DNA of 43,893 bases from a virus: IMG/VR virus record IMGVR_UViG_3300019763_000002, positions 1-43,893 of that record; one strand, 5' to 3'. The notes beneath the pieces were generated by a model. It ran no database searches. It had not been told where the DNA came from and saw only the letters and a list, made by a program, of their open reading frames with translations. Below are positions 1-7,998 of the stretch, piece after piece; position 1 is the first letter of the stretch; each line of letters opens with the position of its first letter. A program made the position numbers and the translations under genes.

Positions 1-123
1 AAATAAGTAGTTGTTTTCTTTTTAATTCGAGGTGAACCCTCCACACAATCACGCACTTGCTCGACCGCTTTTATCGTATCGCTGTAGTCTGTGTGTGTCG
101 GTAGCTTTAAGTTATCAGTCATG
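1..123. repeat. Terminal direct repeat, left copy (assembly overlap)
   Basis: These 123 bases are identical to 43771-43893. They hold the first 40 codons of the portal gene on the minus strand (start codon at 120-122), which is cut here and complete at the other end. An exact short repeat at both ends of a phage contig usually means a circular or circularly permuted molecule closed by the assembler. A real short terminal repeat is possible but less likely, because the repeat boundaries fall inside a coding region. Confidence 0.95.
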
Positions 124-179
124 TATAGAGGATCCAAAAAAGTTATAACGTAATTGTAAGCTTTACGGTGTATATGGTC

Positions 180-219
180 AACTGGTCGGAGTTGTTGTAT
201 CGAATAAGTGTGTTATAGT
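180..219 (+). promoter_or_regulatory. FadR-like operator/promoter module, copy P1
   Basis: The operator AACTGGTCGGAGTTGTT lies at 180-196, followed by 17 bp and the -10 hexamer TATAGT at 214-219, with TGT just before it (extended -10). The predicted start is about 226. No good -35 box is present; the right half of the operator occupies that place. It heads the plus-strand island 323-1488. The leader is about 97 nt, against 20-26 nt at six of the other copies. Confidence 0.8.
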
Positions 220-225
220 TAATTT

Positions 226-322
226 CGCTAAAGGTGGGTGATTAGATTAGCGGTGCCACACGAACCATCTTCGAACAACGCACAAATGAGTAACCGCATT
301 TTTTTTAATTTAGGAGAATGAA
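226..322 (+). promoter_or_regulatory. Long untranslated leader of island 1, possible attenuator
   Basis: This is the stretch between the predicted start of P1 and the first gene. GCGGT (250-254) can pair with ACCGC (293-297), which is followed by eight T residues, and a small CGAA/TTCG hairpin lies inside. The outer stem is short and its loop long, so this is a weak terminator or attenuator candidate only. A TTCGAAC heptamer at 270-276 recalls a tRNA T-loop, but no flanking T-stem forms. Confidence 0.25.
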
Positions 323-448
323 ATGAGTGAGGAGACAAAACGCATAATTGCAATATTTAAATATGCCGCGAGCAATCCGAAATTAAAGATTGACCATAAG
401 GCATGCGGGCTAAGTTTTAGTGAATTAATGAAGGAGTTAAACAAATGA
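323..448 (+). CDS. Small hypothetical protein, 41 aa
   Basis: This short frame starts MSEETKRIIAIFKYAASNPK and ends LMKELNK. The start is supported by TAGGAGAATGAA immediately upstream, and the stop overlaps the next gene by ATGA, so the two are probably translationally coupled. It is the first gene of the P1 island. The product is small, mixed-charge and probably helical, with no signal peptide or membrane segment. I do not recognise the family. Its reality rests on the ribosome binding site, the coupling and the promoter context. Confidence 0.65.
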   Translation: MSEETKRIIAIFKYAASNPKLKIDHKACGLSFSELMKELNK

Positions 449-927
449 ACAAACAAGAGTTATTTGAAAAAGCGTTGAATGAGTTTAATAAATGGCCTTA
501 CGTTAATCGAGCTTCGATGGTATACGATATTCATGGAGGAGTTTACGCTGACTTTTATGGCGCTAGCGACGATGGATTAAATGAATCTTGGTTTTCTTTC
601 GTCTGCACGCGTGAAGAATTTGAATCGGCAAAGGCTGAGCGTAGTAAAAAGTTTACAAAAGAATTTAATGTAAGAGGCGGCACAAATGTTCCAGAGGTTT
701 GGCAACCTTGCGAGGTTTTGTTTTCTGGTACAAGGTATATTGTAGTTAAAAATGAAAATGGTCGTGAGTTTTCAAGACGCAAAGCTAAAATAAAAATACG
801 CGACATCGACAAACGCACAGATAAAGAAAAGGCTGTTGATGATATGTTAATGAGAATAAATAAAAGAGAACATCTTGGCGATATATTGGGTTTTGTTTAC
901 GATAAATGGGTTGGAGATAAAAAATGA
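445..927 (+). CDS. Hypothetical phage protein, 160 aa
   Basis: A soluble mixed alpha/beta protein with no family I can name. The middle (about residues 80-110) reads like a small beta domain (EVWQPCEVLFSGTRYIVVKN), and the C-terminal third is basic and helical. It overlaps its upstream neighbour by ATGA and is overlapped in turn by the next gene (924), so it sits inside a tightly coupled operon under P1. It is probably an early accessory gene, inserted between the MuF-like gene and the portal gene. Function unknown. Confidence 0.75.
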   Translation: MNKQELFEKALNEFNKWPYVNRASMVYDIHGGVYADFYGASDDGLNESWFSFVCTREEFESAKAERSKKFTKEFNVRGGTNVPEVWQPCEVLFSGTRYIVVKNENGREFSRRKAKIKIRDIDKRTDKEKAVDDMLMRINKREHLGDILGFVYDKWVGDKK

Positions 928-1139
928 AAGAGCTTTTACTAATTTTTATACCACGATTTATCACTGATAGAGTAGCTTTAAATTTTAATGATGGTGTTTG
1001 GTTTGTTTTTTGTTTGGAGTCTCAAGTAGAAGATGATGATTTAATTTCAATAAGCGCTTACGGAACTATAAAAACCTTTACATGGCTTGGTTTTGCAAAA
1101 GGCGGGATGGTTAAATTAGATAAGGGAGATAAAAAATGA
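924..1139 (+). CDS. Hypothetical protein, 71 aa
   Basis: The start ATG overlaps the upstream stop (ATGA), and the stop overlaps the following start in the same way. The N-terminus (MKELLLIFIPRFITDR) is hydrophobic but contains charged residues, so it is a poor signal peptide. The rest alternates hydrophobic and polar residues, like a small beta protein. No family recognised. It is the third gene of the P1 island. Confidence 0.65.
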   Translation: MKELLLIFIPRFITDRVALNFNDGVWFVFCLESQVEDDDLISISAYGTIKTFTWLGFAKGGMVKLDKGDKK

Positions 1140-1303
1140 ACACATACGAAAGACTATTAGAAGTTAACGCAAAAATACGCAAAGAGCGTAAGGCTAAACG
1201 CTTGAGTGAATCGCAACAAAGAATATTAGCGCGTAAAAAGAAAGCTGATGATGTGGCGTTTATGCGCGAGATGAATAAAATTGATGAGGGGTTTGTGTTG
1301 TGA
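1136..1303 (+). CDS. Small basic helical protein, 55 aa
   Basis: This frame starts MNTYERLLEVNAKIRKERKA and ends KIDEGFVL. It is almost entirely charged and helical, with a lysine/arginine-rich centre, so it could be a nucleic-acid-binding or partner-binding peptide, but nothing shows which. The start overlaps the upstream stop and the stop overlaps the GTG start of the next gene. Coupling on both sides is the main evidence that it is real. Confidence 0.6.
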   Translation: MNTYERLLEVNAKIRKERKAKRLSESQQRILARKKKADDVAFMREMNKIDEGFVL

Positions 1304-1488
1304 TTGAATTAATGCTTTTATATTGTGCGTTTATGTATACTTTCGCTGGTGGTTTTGTTTATGTTTGCCTTGAGCGCGGAGTGAATCAGGATTTTTATGA
1401 TAAATGTACGTTATCTTTAAGTCTTATATTGGCGCCGTTAGTTATGCCAATGATATTTGGCGTTATTTACGCTCACGAAAATCTTTAA
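1300..1488 (+). CDS. Small membrane protein, 62 aa
   Basis: The GTG start overlaps the upstream stop (GTGA). Two hydrophobic segments, about residues 3-24 and 40-57, are separated by a short polar loop with a Cys and several charges, which predicts a two-span inner-membrane protein. It ends the P1 island and runs 4 bp into the 3' end of the convergent MuF-like gene. It might affect the host envelope or exclude other phages, but that is a guess from topology alone. Confidence 0.6.
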   Translation: MIELMLLYCAFMYTFAGGFVYVCLERGVNQDFYDKCTLSLSLILAPLVMPMIFGVIYAHENL

Positions 1489-2621
1489 CCTAAAACCCTA
1501 TCAGCAACAACAGGATGCCGCTTGATAATTTCGTCTAATGTCAGCGGTCGCCCTGCTAAATCAGCAAATGACTTCATAGACAAGCCACCTTCTTTAAATA
1601 ACTTATACTTAGTAGCGCCTAACGTATCTTTAATATAATAATCAGGTTGTGAGCGCAACCAAGCATCATACGTTGTATTTGCGTTAATCTGTTCAGGCTT
1701 GAATATATTATTATCTTTACGTCCACGATATCTAACTTGAGAAGCCTTTCTGCGTGCAGCATCTCTTTTATTAAATGCTTCCTCGCCTGACTCTTTAGCG
1801 CTCATTACTGCACGTGTGCCTGTTAATTCAGCGCCTTTTTGTACACCAATACGACGAGTGCGACAATTAAAATGCAACGGTGGATTAGGCGCTTGTGGGT
1901 CGGTTGTTTTGTAGCGATTGTCGACCGTATTTTTTGTGCTTATGGCTTGACACTGCTCGCTTGTCCTTGAATCAAAAACTACGACATAAAACCATTCGTT
2001 GAGAATATCTAGGTTGTCATTAACCATTGCTGTATTGGCTGCGCTGGCATAATGAATATACCCAGTCCTAGCCAATGTTTCAGCTTCACGCTTTAACACA
2101 CCATTAAAGTTAGTGCGTATCTTTTGCGACATCTGATTAATAGTTTCGCCGCGTGAATAGCCTGTTCGAATAATGGAGTTGATTGCTCTTTTTCGACTAT
2201 CCAAATTAGCGCGATAGAATTGCTCCCACGTACCAGAATTTACACGCTGCCCTGATTCTAGCGACATTAACGCTTTATTGACGTATGAGAGTATTTTCTT
2301 TTCGGCTGGAGATTTAATTGCTGTAGCTAATGCCGCGCCGATGAACTGCGCTTGCCATGATGCCTCGTAAACAGCTAATGATTTTAACGAATCATCTGTT
2401 AATGTTACCCATCCGCCATTGTCATCAATAGCTTTTGATACGGCAGCAACTATTTTATTAAGTTGTGCTTGTGTGGTTATTACTTCTTCATCTTGTAATA
2501 AACGTCGAATAGCTTTGTATGTTGCCTCTAACGATGGATAGACATGCGCATTTATACCGCCACTTGCTAAGCGGCTAAGGTATAATTCATGCTGCTCTAA
2601 TTCTGTTAGATTTATTGGCAC
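1485..2621 (-). CDS. MuF-like minor head protein (head morphogenesis)
   Basis: 378 aa, the usual size for the phage Mu gpF / SPP1 gp7 family, which enters the capsid with the portal. The central region (about residues 180-260) carries the typical FDSRTSEQC segment followed by PPLHFNCRTRR, the cysteine-containing end of the MuF domain. It follows small head proteins and, read through the genome join, comes just before the portal gene. It overlaps the upstream 61-aa gene by 10 bp. No C-terminal toxin domain is evident; the last 120 residues are ordinary and basic. Confidence 0.85.
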   Translation of the reverse strand: MPINLTELEQHELYLSRLASGGINAHVYPSLEATYKAIRRLLQDEEVITTQAQLNKIVAAVSKAIDDNGGWVTLTDDSLKSLAVYEASWQAQFIGAALATAIKSPAEKKILSYVNKALMSLESGQRVNSGTWEQFYRANLDSRKRAINSIIRTGYSRGETINQMSQKIRTNFNGVLKREAETLARTGYIHYASAANTAMVNDNLDILNEWFYVVVFDSRTSEQCQAISTKNTVDNRYKTTDPQAPNPPLHFNCRTRRIGVQKGAELTGTRAVMSAKESGEEAFNKRDAARRKASQVRYRGRKDNNIFKPEQINANTTYDAWLRSQPDYYIKDTLGATKYKLFKEGGLSMKSFADLAGRPLTLDEIIKRHPVVADRVLG

Positions 2622-2797
2622 TTTTCATTCCATATCTGCAAAAAAGCCTTCGCAATAATGCACGAAAGCTCATCATCTATTCTGTCACCGCGAGCAATGC
2701 CGCGAATAGCATTAAGCGTTACAAGATGAACTTCGCCTGTCTCATAATCAACTACTGACAAGTGAGGCTGTTTTTGTATGATATTTTTAACAGTCAT
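2612..2797 (-). CDS. Hypothetical protein, 61 aa
   Basis: A small soluble protein, MTVKNIIQKQPHLSVVDYET at its start, overlapping the genes on both sides by about 10 bp. This implies coupled translation within the late operon between the fibre gene and the MuF-like gene. No motif recognised. By position it is a minor structural or assembly factor. Confidence 0.65.
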   Translation of the reverse strand: MTVKNIIQKQPHLSVVDYETGEVHLVTLNAIRGIARGDRIDDELSCIIAKAFLQIWNEKCQ

Positions 2798-3062
2798 CTA
2801 ATACGACTACAATAGCCTTGTAACAATCAGAGCGTGTTGCAGTTGTATAGTCGAAATGAATTTCAGCCGCGCCCGTTGAAACGCCTGTTAGCAAAACTGT
2901 TAACAAGTTATTAGTAAACGTGTTAGCGCCGATTGATACAAGCGAACCGCCTGGCTCAGTTATTGTTAAACTCGTAACAACTTCATCACCAGCCCACGTC
3001 GACACATCAAGCGTAAAGCTATCGGTTTTATTTACTTTTAGTCTGCGCTCGAATGCTGCCAT
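2787..3062 (-). CDS. Small beta-rich structural protein, 91 aa
   Basis: Alternating hydrophobic and polar residues throughout and almost no helix suggest an all-beta, perhaps Ig-like, domain. The sequence around residues 30-60 (TITEPGGSLVSIGANTF) is typical of short phage virion or fibre-attachment proteins. It lies 8 bp after the next gene upstream and overlaps the one downstream. A decoration or fibre-associated role is inferred from position and composition only. Confidence 0.65.
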   Translation of the reverse strand: MAAFERRLKVNKTDSFTLDVSTWAGDEVVTSLTITEPGGSLVSIGANTFTNNLLTVLLTGVSTGAAEIHFDYTTATRSDCYKAIVVVLDDC

Positions 3063-3070
3063 GATTTAGC

Positions 3071-3427
3071 CTACGCTGGGAATCTAACGACAAATGAAGT
3101 AATACTTGATGTTTCACCGTTTACATAAGTTAAGGTAGATAAATTCAAGTCTGCACCACTTGTGCCTACTGTTAACGTGTACGACTTTCCACCAGCCGTT
3201 ACTACCGCGCTATCTGCTGTTTGAGTACCTGTACCAGTAATAGAAACATCTGCTATGGTGTTTGCTGTAGCTAGACCATCATCTGTGTCATTTGATGTAA
3301 CAAAACCAGCTAACGTATGCGTAGCTAAAGTATTAGCGCCAGACTTAATTGTTAATGTCGCTGTGGTGTAATCAGCGGAAAAATCATCCGCTCGCTCTAA
3401 TGTTGCCGCTGCATCTGCTGTAGCCAT
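3071..3427 (-). CDS. Beta-rich virion protein, 118 aa
   Basis: Rich in Thr, Ser, Ala and Gly with repeated beta-strand patterns (TLTIKSGANTLATHTLAGF). There is no catalytic motif. It follows the beta-helix/repeat fibre gene by 24 bp with a ribosome binding site upstream. It looks like a capsid decoration, collar or fibre-accessory protein. I cannot assign a family. Confidence 0.65.
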   Translation of the reverse strand: MATADAAATLERADDFSADYTTATLTIKSGANTLATHTLAGFVTSNDTDDGLATANTIADVSITGTGTQTADSAVVTAGGKSYTLTVGTSGADLNLSTLTYVNGETSSITSFVVRFPA

Positions 3428-3451
3428 TGTAAAAACCTCTTAATAATTTAG

Positions 3452-4906
3452 TTATAGTTTAATTGTATTCGATGTGTAAGGCAATTTTATAGTGTTGCTA
3501 CCGAACGTTGGAGTTAGTACTGTTCCTATTGGTATTTCTAATCCGCTAACTGTGCCTGTCGCTGCAAATACTGGCTTACTTACGCTAAACGACACAGAGC
3601 CAGAAGGTTGCGGCAATGTTACAGAGCCAGTCACAGAAAACTGCGGCTTATTTACTGTAAAGCTCACACTTCCCTGTGGGTAAGGCAAAGTAACTGAACC
3701 AGTAGCGCTAAAAATAGGTTTATCAATAGTGAAATCGACGATACCACTTGGGTTTGGTAATGTCGCTTCTCCTGTAGCGCTAAATACTGGCTTGTTTATC
3801 TCAAAATCAATTGATCCACTAGGGCTTGGCTGTGTTGCTGAGCCTGTAGCACTAAACAAAGGCTTGTTAACAGTAAAAGCAATATCACCTTGCGGAAATG
3901 GCACGGTAGCCGATCCACTAGCAGTAAATACAGGTTTATTAACACTAAAAGATACAACGCCGCTAGGTTGTGGCAATGTAGCGCTACCATCTGCACTGAA
4001 TATTGGCTTGCTAACAATAAATGATACATCACCAGACGGCTGTGGAAGTGTTGCAGATCCACTCGCTGTAAATACTGGCTTGTCAATTGTAAAACTAATG
4101 TCACCACTTGGTGCTGGAAGTGTTGCTGTGCCAGATGCAGAAAACACAGGCTTGCTGATTGTGAAATCAACATCGCCTGTTACGCCACCTGTCGCTACAT
4201 TTATAAATGCACCAGCGCCAGCCACCCCGGGCGAGCTTGTTGACTTTATTCTATAATCACCTGCTGCGTAATCTTCAAATATATCAGTAGGAGGGCTTTC
4301 TGTTATTGTATTAGTGCCTGTACCATCATGCTCCCAATTGTTAGCGCTGCCTGATTGCTCATTAAAAAAGCCTTGGTTCGCGGAGTTAACATCAACGCAA
4401 TTAGTAAAAACACCTTGAGCAAAACCAAAACGACCAGCCCCAACAACAGTACATTTGTTTATTGTGTTTAATGTTCTTACTACGCTAGATAAAAATCCAT
4501 CGTCACAGTTGTGTATTAAAATATCTTCTGCATCGATTGAGTTAGGGAAAATAACACCATCAGCACCGCCAGAGTCAACAACTAATCTTCTTATCACAGG
4601 GTTTGTTGCGCTTGTTAAGGTTACTGATGCTGTTCTTAAATCTGTTATTTGACAGTCAGCAACAGTACTTGTTATTGCTGCTGTAGTCCCTGCACCTACT
4701 GCTATATCTCCAGTTGTTTCTTCTCCTGCTTTTGCAGTATATTTGAATGAATCTGGATGGTCGATTTGCGTGAATATTACCGAGGTAGTTGACGTTCCAG
4801 ATTGTTCATATAGCGTAAAAGTTCCGTAACTTGTCCCGCCCTCAGACGCAACAGCCGAAGCAATATCAGCATAAGTTACACCAGAGTTAACGCATAAAAC
4901 AGTCAT
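3452..4906 (-). CDS. Beta-helix plus nine-repeat fibre protein
   Basis: 484 aa in three parts. Residues 1-240 look like a right-handed parallel beta-helix: short strands rich in Asn, Asp and Gly, ending in DYRIKSTSSPGVAGAGAFI, a phrase typical of beta-helix proteins. Residues 244-459 are nine tandem 24-residue repeats with the core KPxFxAxGxATLPxPS. The last 25 residues contain SNTIKL twice. It probably forms an extended virion fibre or spike. Its place next to the terminase and MuF genes, rather than in the tail-tip block, points to a head or collar appendage. No catalytic site is visible. Confidence 0.7.
   Translation of the reverse strand: MTVLCVNSGVTYADIASAVASEGGTSYGTFTLYEQSGTSTTSVIFTQIDHPDSFKYTAKAGEETTGDIAVGAGTTAAITSTVADCQITDLRTASVTLTSATNPVIRRLVVDSGGADGVIFPNSIDAEDILIHNCDDGFLSSVVRTLNTINKCTVVGAGRFGFAQGVFTNCVDVNSANQGFFNEQSGSANNWEHDGTGTNTITESPPTDIFEDYAAGDYRIKSTSSPGVAGAGAFINVATGGVTGDVDFTISKPVFSASGTATLPAPSGDISFTIDKPVFTASGSATLPQPSGDVSFIVSKPIFSADGSATLPQPSGVVSFSVNKPVFTASGSATVPFPQGDIAFTVNKPLFSATGSATQPSPSGSIDFEINKPVFSATGEATLPNPSGIVDFTIDKPIFSATGSVTLPYPQGSVSFTVNKPQFSVTGSVTLPQPSGSVSFSVSKPVFAATGTVSGLEIPIGTVLTPTFGSNTIKLPYTSNTIKL
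3530..4177 (-). repeat. Nine tandem 72-bp coding repeats
   Basis: Nine in-frame 24-codon units encode G-x-[VI]-x-F-x-[IV]-x-KP-x-F-x-A-x-G-x-ATLP-x-P. The unit length never varies. The units differ at many synonymous and some coding positions, so the array is not a very recent expansion and is under selection for the protein pattern. Such arrays can change copy number by recombination and so alter fibre length. Confidence 0.9.
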
Positions 4907-5283
4907 TAGCTATGCTCTGCTATTAATGCTTGAACTTCCGCCCATGTAACGCTAGATTGACCAGTATTACGTATTGAAATTCTATGAGGATTATTTTCAT
5001 CGCTAGGTAATGTTATATAGTATTTACGATTAAAAGGAGCATTTAAATCATCACTAAATCTTTCAACAAGTACTTGTACTTCTGACTCTGTTCCATCCAT
5101 GTTTTCATCAGTAACATACAAAATCGCAAAAGGGTGTGCCCATGATTCTTTAGTGCGGCCACTTTCAATCCACTTTTCCAAACAATCACCCTCGAAATAT
5201 TCAAAACCATAAGGTCGAATAGCGACAACATCACCTTGCCGATAACTGTTAGCGTTGTTTTTTACTTGTAGCGAAAATGGCAT
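4906..5283 (-). CDS. Hypothetical structural-region protein, 125 aa
   Basis: A compact, probably beta-rich soluble protein (RQGDVVAIRPYGFEYFEGDC near the start). It lies between the large terminase gene and the fibre gene, overlapping the latter's start codon by one base. Proteins of this size beside terminase genes are often virion or packaging accessories. I do not recognise the family, and no active site is visible. Confidence 0.65.
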   Translation of the reverse strand: MPFSLQVKNNANSYRQGDVVAIRPYGFEYFEGDCLEKWIESGRTKESWAHPFAILYVTDENMDGTESEVQVLVERFSDDLNAPFNRKYYITLPSDENNPHRISIRNTGQSSVTWAEVQALIAEHS

Positions 5284-5332
5284 TATCTAACCAACCTCTA
5301 TATTTTTAATTACTAAATAATACCACGTGACA

Positions 5333-6580
5333 TTAATTGTAGCCAACTGGTTTGGATGGTCGCAATATTTGAAAGCGTCTATGAATAAAATAGCCTGTTG
5401 CGTCGTTCCAATCATCAATAGCTGGATGGTCATTAAACTTTTCAGGCTCGTTCTTATCTGTATAGCCTTGTGTTTCTAACGAGTGAGTTAATTCAGGGCA
5501 TTTGTTTGTATTAACTAATATCTTTTCATGAGCAAATAAAGCATTCATACAATTAATTCTGTCGCGTACATAAGGGTTAGCAAGTGGGGCATCAACAGCA
5601 AAGCCAGCGTTGTTTATGATGTCAATATCAGAGGCGACCGCGTTGCTTGTGTTCTTGCTTCCACTAGCATCAGGATAAACGATTAATTTATTGTCTCTAT
5701 ATCTCGATGCTAAGTTGTTAACAAAATCTTGCGTGTCATGGCTAAGAAATTCGTCAACAGCTATCGGTATATTACCATCAATAACCCAAACAGTCGCACA
5801 ACAGCCGCCAACGTTAAAATCCACACCAATATAAATGCGCTCACCTTTTTGTAATGTGCGGTCAGTATTGTGTTTTTCTCTATCAAAGAAGTGGTAGACT
5901 TTTTTGTCGTTGAGCGATACAAATTCACCATTGATATAAAGCTCGGCTAATATTGGGTCGTAGTTGTTTCGTATTTGTTGAACATAACTATCAGGCAAGT
6001 AAGGGTTAGATAACGTTGATGCTTTTATTAACTCATAACCTTCTTGCGCTTGTTTAACCCACTTCTGATAAACAAACCCGTTAATACCTTGGTCTGGTGT
6101 TGTTACCACTCCAATGCTATTGCCTGACTTACATTTTTGACGTGTACGCTCTGACGCTTTACGCCATACCAGTTCCGCTTTTTCTTTTGGCAGTGTATCG
6201 ATCTCATCTAATAAAGTTTTAGCAACTTCAAAAGCAACCCAACGCTCAGGACGGTCATAACTACGAAAGTATATTTTCCCGTAACCAATAACATCAATGA
6301 AATATTCAGACTTGTTTGTTTTAAATGGCAAGCCGATTTGTGTTAACACTTCCTCAAAGCCTGGCATTGCTCGCATACGCAATAAGTCATAAGTTGGCAT
6401 GCCAAGCAATGTATTAATTCCTTTTTCCTGCATCATTTGAATAGTGAAGCGAACCGTCGCGGCGTATGTTTTACCTGCACCCAACCCAGCAACCATAGCG
6501 GGATAAGGTGACTGGCACATAACAAATTCTTTTTGCGGGCCCGTTAGTGGGATATCAATCTGCATCTGGCTTCTTAGCAT
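5333..6580 (-). CDS. terL: Terminase large subunit
   Basis: The packaging motor ATPase and nuclease. The Walker A motif GLGAGKT is near residues 32-38, a Walker B TLLDEID near 122-128, and the C-terminal nuclease begins with GVDFN near residue 255, with further acidic residues (YPDAS; DDWND near the end). About 415 aa is normal for the family. Two in-frame ATGs, at 6580 and 6565, are possible starts; I give the longer, and the reading frame overlaps terS by about 26 bp. A single intact gene, with no split or intein. Confidence 0.92.
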   Translation of the reverse strand: MLRSQMQIDIPLTGPQKEFVMCQSPYPAMVAGLGAGKTYAATVRFTIQMMQEKGINTLLGMPTYDLLRMRAMPGFEEVLTQIGLPFKTNKSEYFIDVIGYGKIYFRSYDRPERWVAFEVAKTLLDEIDTLPKEKAELVWRKASERTRQKCKSGNSIGVVTTPDQGINGFVYQKWVKQAQEGYELIKASTLSNPYLPDSYVQQIRNNYDPILAELYINGEFVSLNDKKVYHFFDREKHNTDRTLQKGERIYIGVDFNVGGCCATVWVIDGNIPIAVDEFLSHDTQDFVNNLASRYRDNKLIVYPDASGSKNTSNAVASDIDIINNAGFAVDAPLANPYVRDRINCMNALFAHEKILVNTNKCPELTHSLETQGYTDKNEPEKFNDHPAIDDWNDATGYFIHRRFQILRPSKPVGYN

Positions 6581-6980
6581 CAACAAGGTTAATTACTATT
6601 GATGTGTCTTGCTCTTTTTGTTTTTCACCGTCAAAAGCTTTAACATTAGTGTGTTTTCCTACTAATTCCAAGAACTTAGATGCGGACGCTGCATTAATCA
6701 TCTTTGGATTCCCGTCAGTATCAAAAACCTCTTGTTTGTTGAACTCGTAAGACTCTGCCGCCTCTTTTAAAACCCAATCAGCATCAATCTTTAAACGCTC
6801 ATTTCTATCACGCATTAATCGTGCCAATTCCGCTTGTATCAACGGTTTTGTAAGGTTTTCTGCCCCAATAGATTGGGCTGTTTTTTCAGAATATCCGGCC
6901 GCAATTGTAGACCTTGTGGCATTAAAGTCTTTTATATACTCCTTGCAAAATATAGCTTGTTTTTCTGTAAGGTTAGCCAC
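6555..6980 (-). CDS. terS: Terminase small subunit
   Basis: 141 aa, beginning at a GTG with AAGGGG about 8 bp upstream. The N-terminal half (TEKQAIFCKEYIKDFNATRS, then AAGYSEKTA) is the helix-turn-helix of the terminase_2 family, which binds the packaging site. The C-terminal part, with GKHTNVKAF, is the typical oligomerisation region. It is the first late gene after the terminator at 7027-7055 and overlaps terL. No late promoter could be assigned with confidence in the AT-rich 45 bp upstream. Confidence 0.9.
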   Translation of the reverse strand: MANLTEKQAIFCKEYIKDFNATRSTIAAGYSEKTAQSIGAENLTKPLIQAELARLMRDRNERLKIDADWVLKEAAESYEFNKQEVFDTDGNPKMINAASASKFLELVGKHTNVKAFDGEKQKEQDTSIVINLVDAKKPDAD

Positions 6981-7026
6981 TGACTGAACCCCTTATAATT
7001 ACTAATTAATACTAGTATTTTAGAGT

Positions 7027-7055
7027 AAAAAAAGCCCACTAACAAGTAATGGGCT
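7027..7055 (-). terminator. Rho-independent terminator of the left minus-strand operon
   Basis: On the minus strand AGCCCA pairs with TGGGCT around an 11-nt loop, followed by seven T residues. It lies between the stop of the 160-aa gene (7073) and the terS start (6980), so it would separate transcription of the 10087-7073 operon from the packaging genes. Confidence 0.75.
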
Positions 7056-7072
7056 AAAGTTTGGGATTATTG

Positions 7073-7555
7073 TTATTTTAACGGCTTGCACTCTTCTAAC
7101 CACGCTTTAAATTTAAGTGCGTTTTCTTTTGTCATGTAGATTGTGCCATTGTAGTTGAATGATGCATGCTTGGTTACTTCATTCTTTCCTTTAGCATCAA
7201 TATAAACACACCAGTTATCACCGCCTAACTCCCACTCATACCCATCTGCAAATTCGATAGCTTTTCTTATGAACCAATTATTATTCTTGTAATACTCACC
7301 TACTCGTTCAGCTATGTGCTTGTCTTTTTCTACGTAGTAATTTGCTAAGTCGTAGAGTTTATTGTCTATGTTATAGTTATCCTCATTAGTGTGGGATACG
7401 GAGAAAGTATCATTTATATAAAAGTATTTTTCACCATCTTCAACACGATCAAACATCGGTTTAGGCTTACTAGCTTCTTGTTTTAGTCCTTCAAGCTCTG
7501 ATTGTGCTTTGTTAATGGTTTGCTCTAACTGCTCAATTTGTTTTTGTATGTTCAT
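7073..7555 (-). CDS. Hypothetical protein with N-terminal coiled coil, 160 aa
   Basis: Residues 1-30 (MNIQKQIEQLEQTINKAQSE) form a heptad-type coiled coil. The rest is an aromatic-rich alpha/beta domain containing WELGGDNWCVYID and ending EECKPLK. The layout is common among unnamed phage proteins, but I cannot name the family. It is the last gene of the left minus-strand operon, overlapping the upstream gene by 4 bp and followed by a terminator. Confidence 0.75.
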   Translation of the reverse strand: MNIQKQIEQLEQTINKAQSELEGLKQEASKPKPMFDRVEDGEKYFYINDTFSVSHTNEDNYNIDNKLYDLANYYVEKDKHIAERVGEYYKNNNWFIRKAIEFADGYEWELGGDNWCVYIDAKGKNEVTKHASFNYNGTIYMTKENALKFKAWLEECKPLK

Positions 7556-7998
7556 TTTTGTTCCTCTAAATATCTAATGTTGATCCCTAAAGCTTCAGCA
7601 AATAGTATTTCTCTTAGAGTGGACTTACCTATATACCCGTTTTTATTGATAACGAGTATTTCATCTGAAATACTTATTTTGTCTAGATGCATACAATCTA
7701 AACCTTCCTTTGTGTCTGACTCCATATCTAAACCTTCTATATGACCGAAAAGCCCAACAGATAAAACTATATTCCCTTTTAATGTTTCATCCCTGTTAGC
7801 TTTTATGTATTCACATTTAAATTTTGTAGACCCACATAAACATACAACCTTTCTGTTTGATGATTTTTGCTTTAACAGGGATGATAGTTCACTTCTTGTA
7901 TTATACATTTTTTCAGGGAAGTCATCATCTACTGGTGTTGTCGATAATAATTCTCTAACTGTGTTTGTAAACTTAACTAAATTACTATATCTCATCAC
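7552..7998 (-). CDS. Deoxyribosyltransferase-like (DUF4406-type) protein
   Basis: 148 aa. After a 48-residue helical N-terminus, VVCLCGSTKFKCEYIKAN starts a Rossmann-like fold with the GST turn seen in nucleoside 2-deoxyribosyltransferase-like and DUF4406 proteins. It continues through CMHLDKISISDEILVINKNG and STLREILFAEALG, which match the later strands and the Glu-bearing helix of that superfamily. A role in nucleotide metabolism or NAD/nucleotide-linked defence escape is possible; the substrate is unknown. It overlaps both neighbours. Confidence 0.65.
   Translation of the reverse strand: MMRYSNLVKFTNTVRELLSTTPVDDDFPEKMYNTRSELSSLLKQKSSNRKVVCLCGSTKFKCEYIKANRDETLKGNIVLSVGLFGHIEGLDMESDTKEGLDCMHLDKISISDEILVINKNGYIGKSTLREILFAEALGINIRYLEEQK

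Noticed and set aside
3729-4256. Long open frames on the opposite strand of the repeat-rich fibre gene
   Set aside because: They are antisense shadows of the 72-bp repeats, with no ribosome binding site and no place in an operon.
5342-5362. AACTGGTTTGGATGGTC at the end of terL as an operator
   Set aside because: Half-site only, no -10 and no gene oriented to use it.
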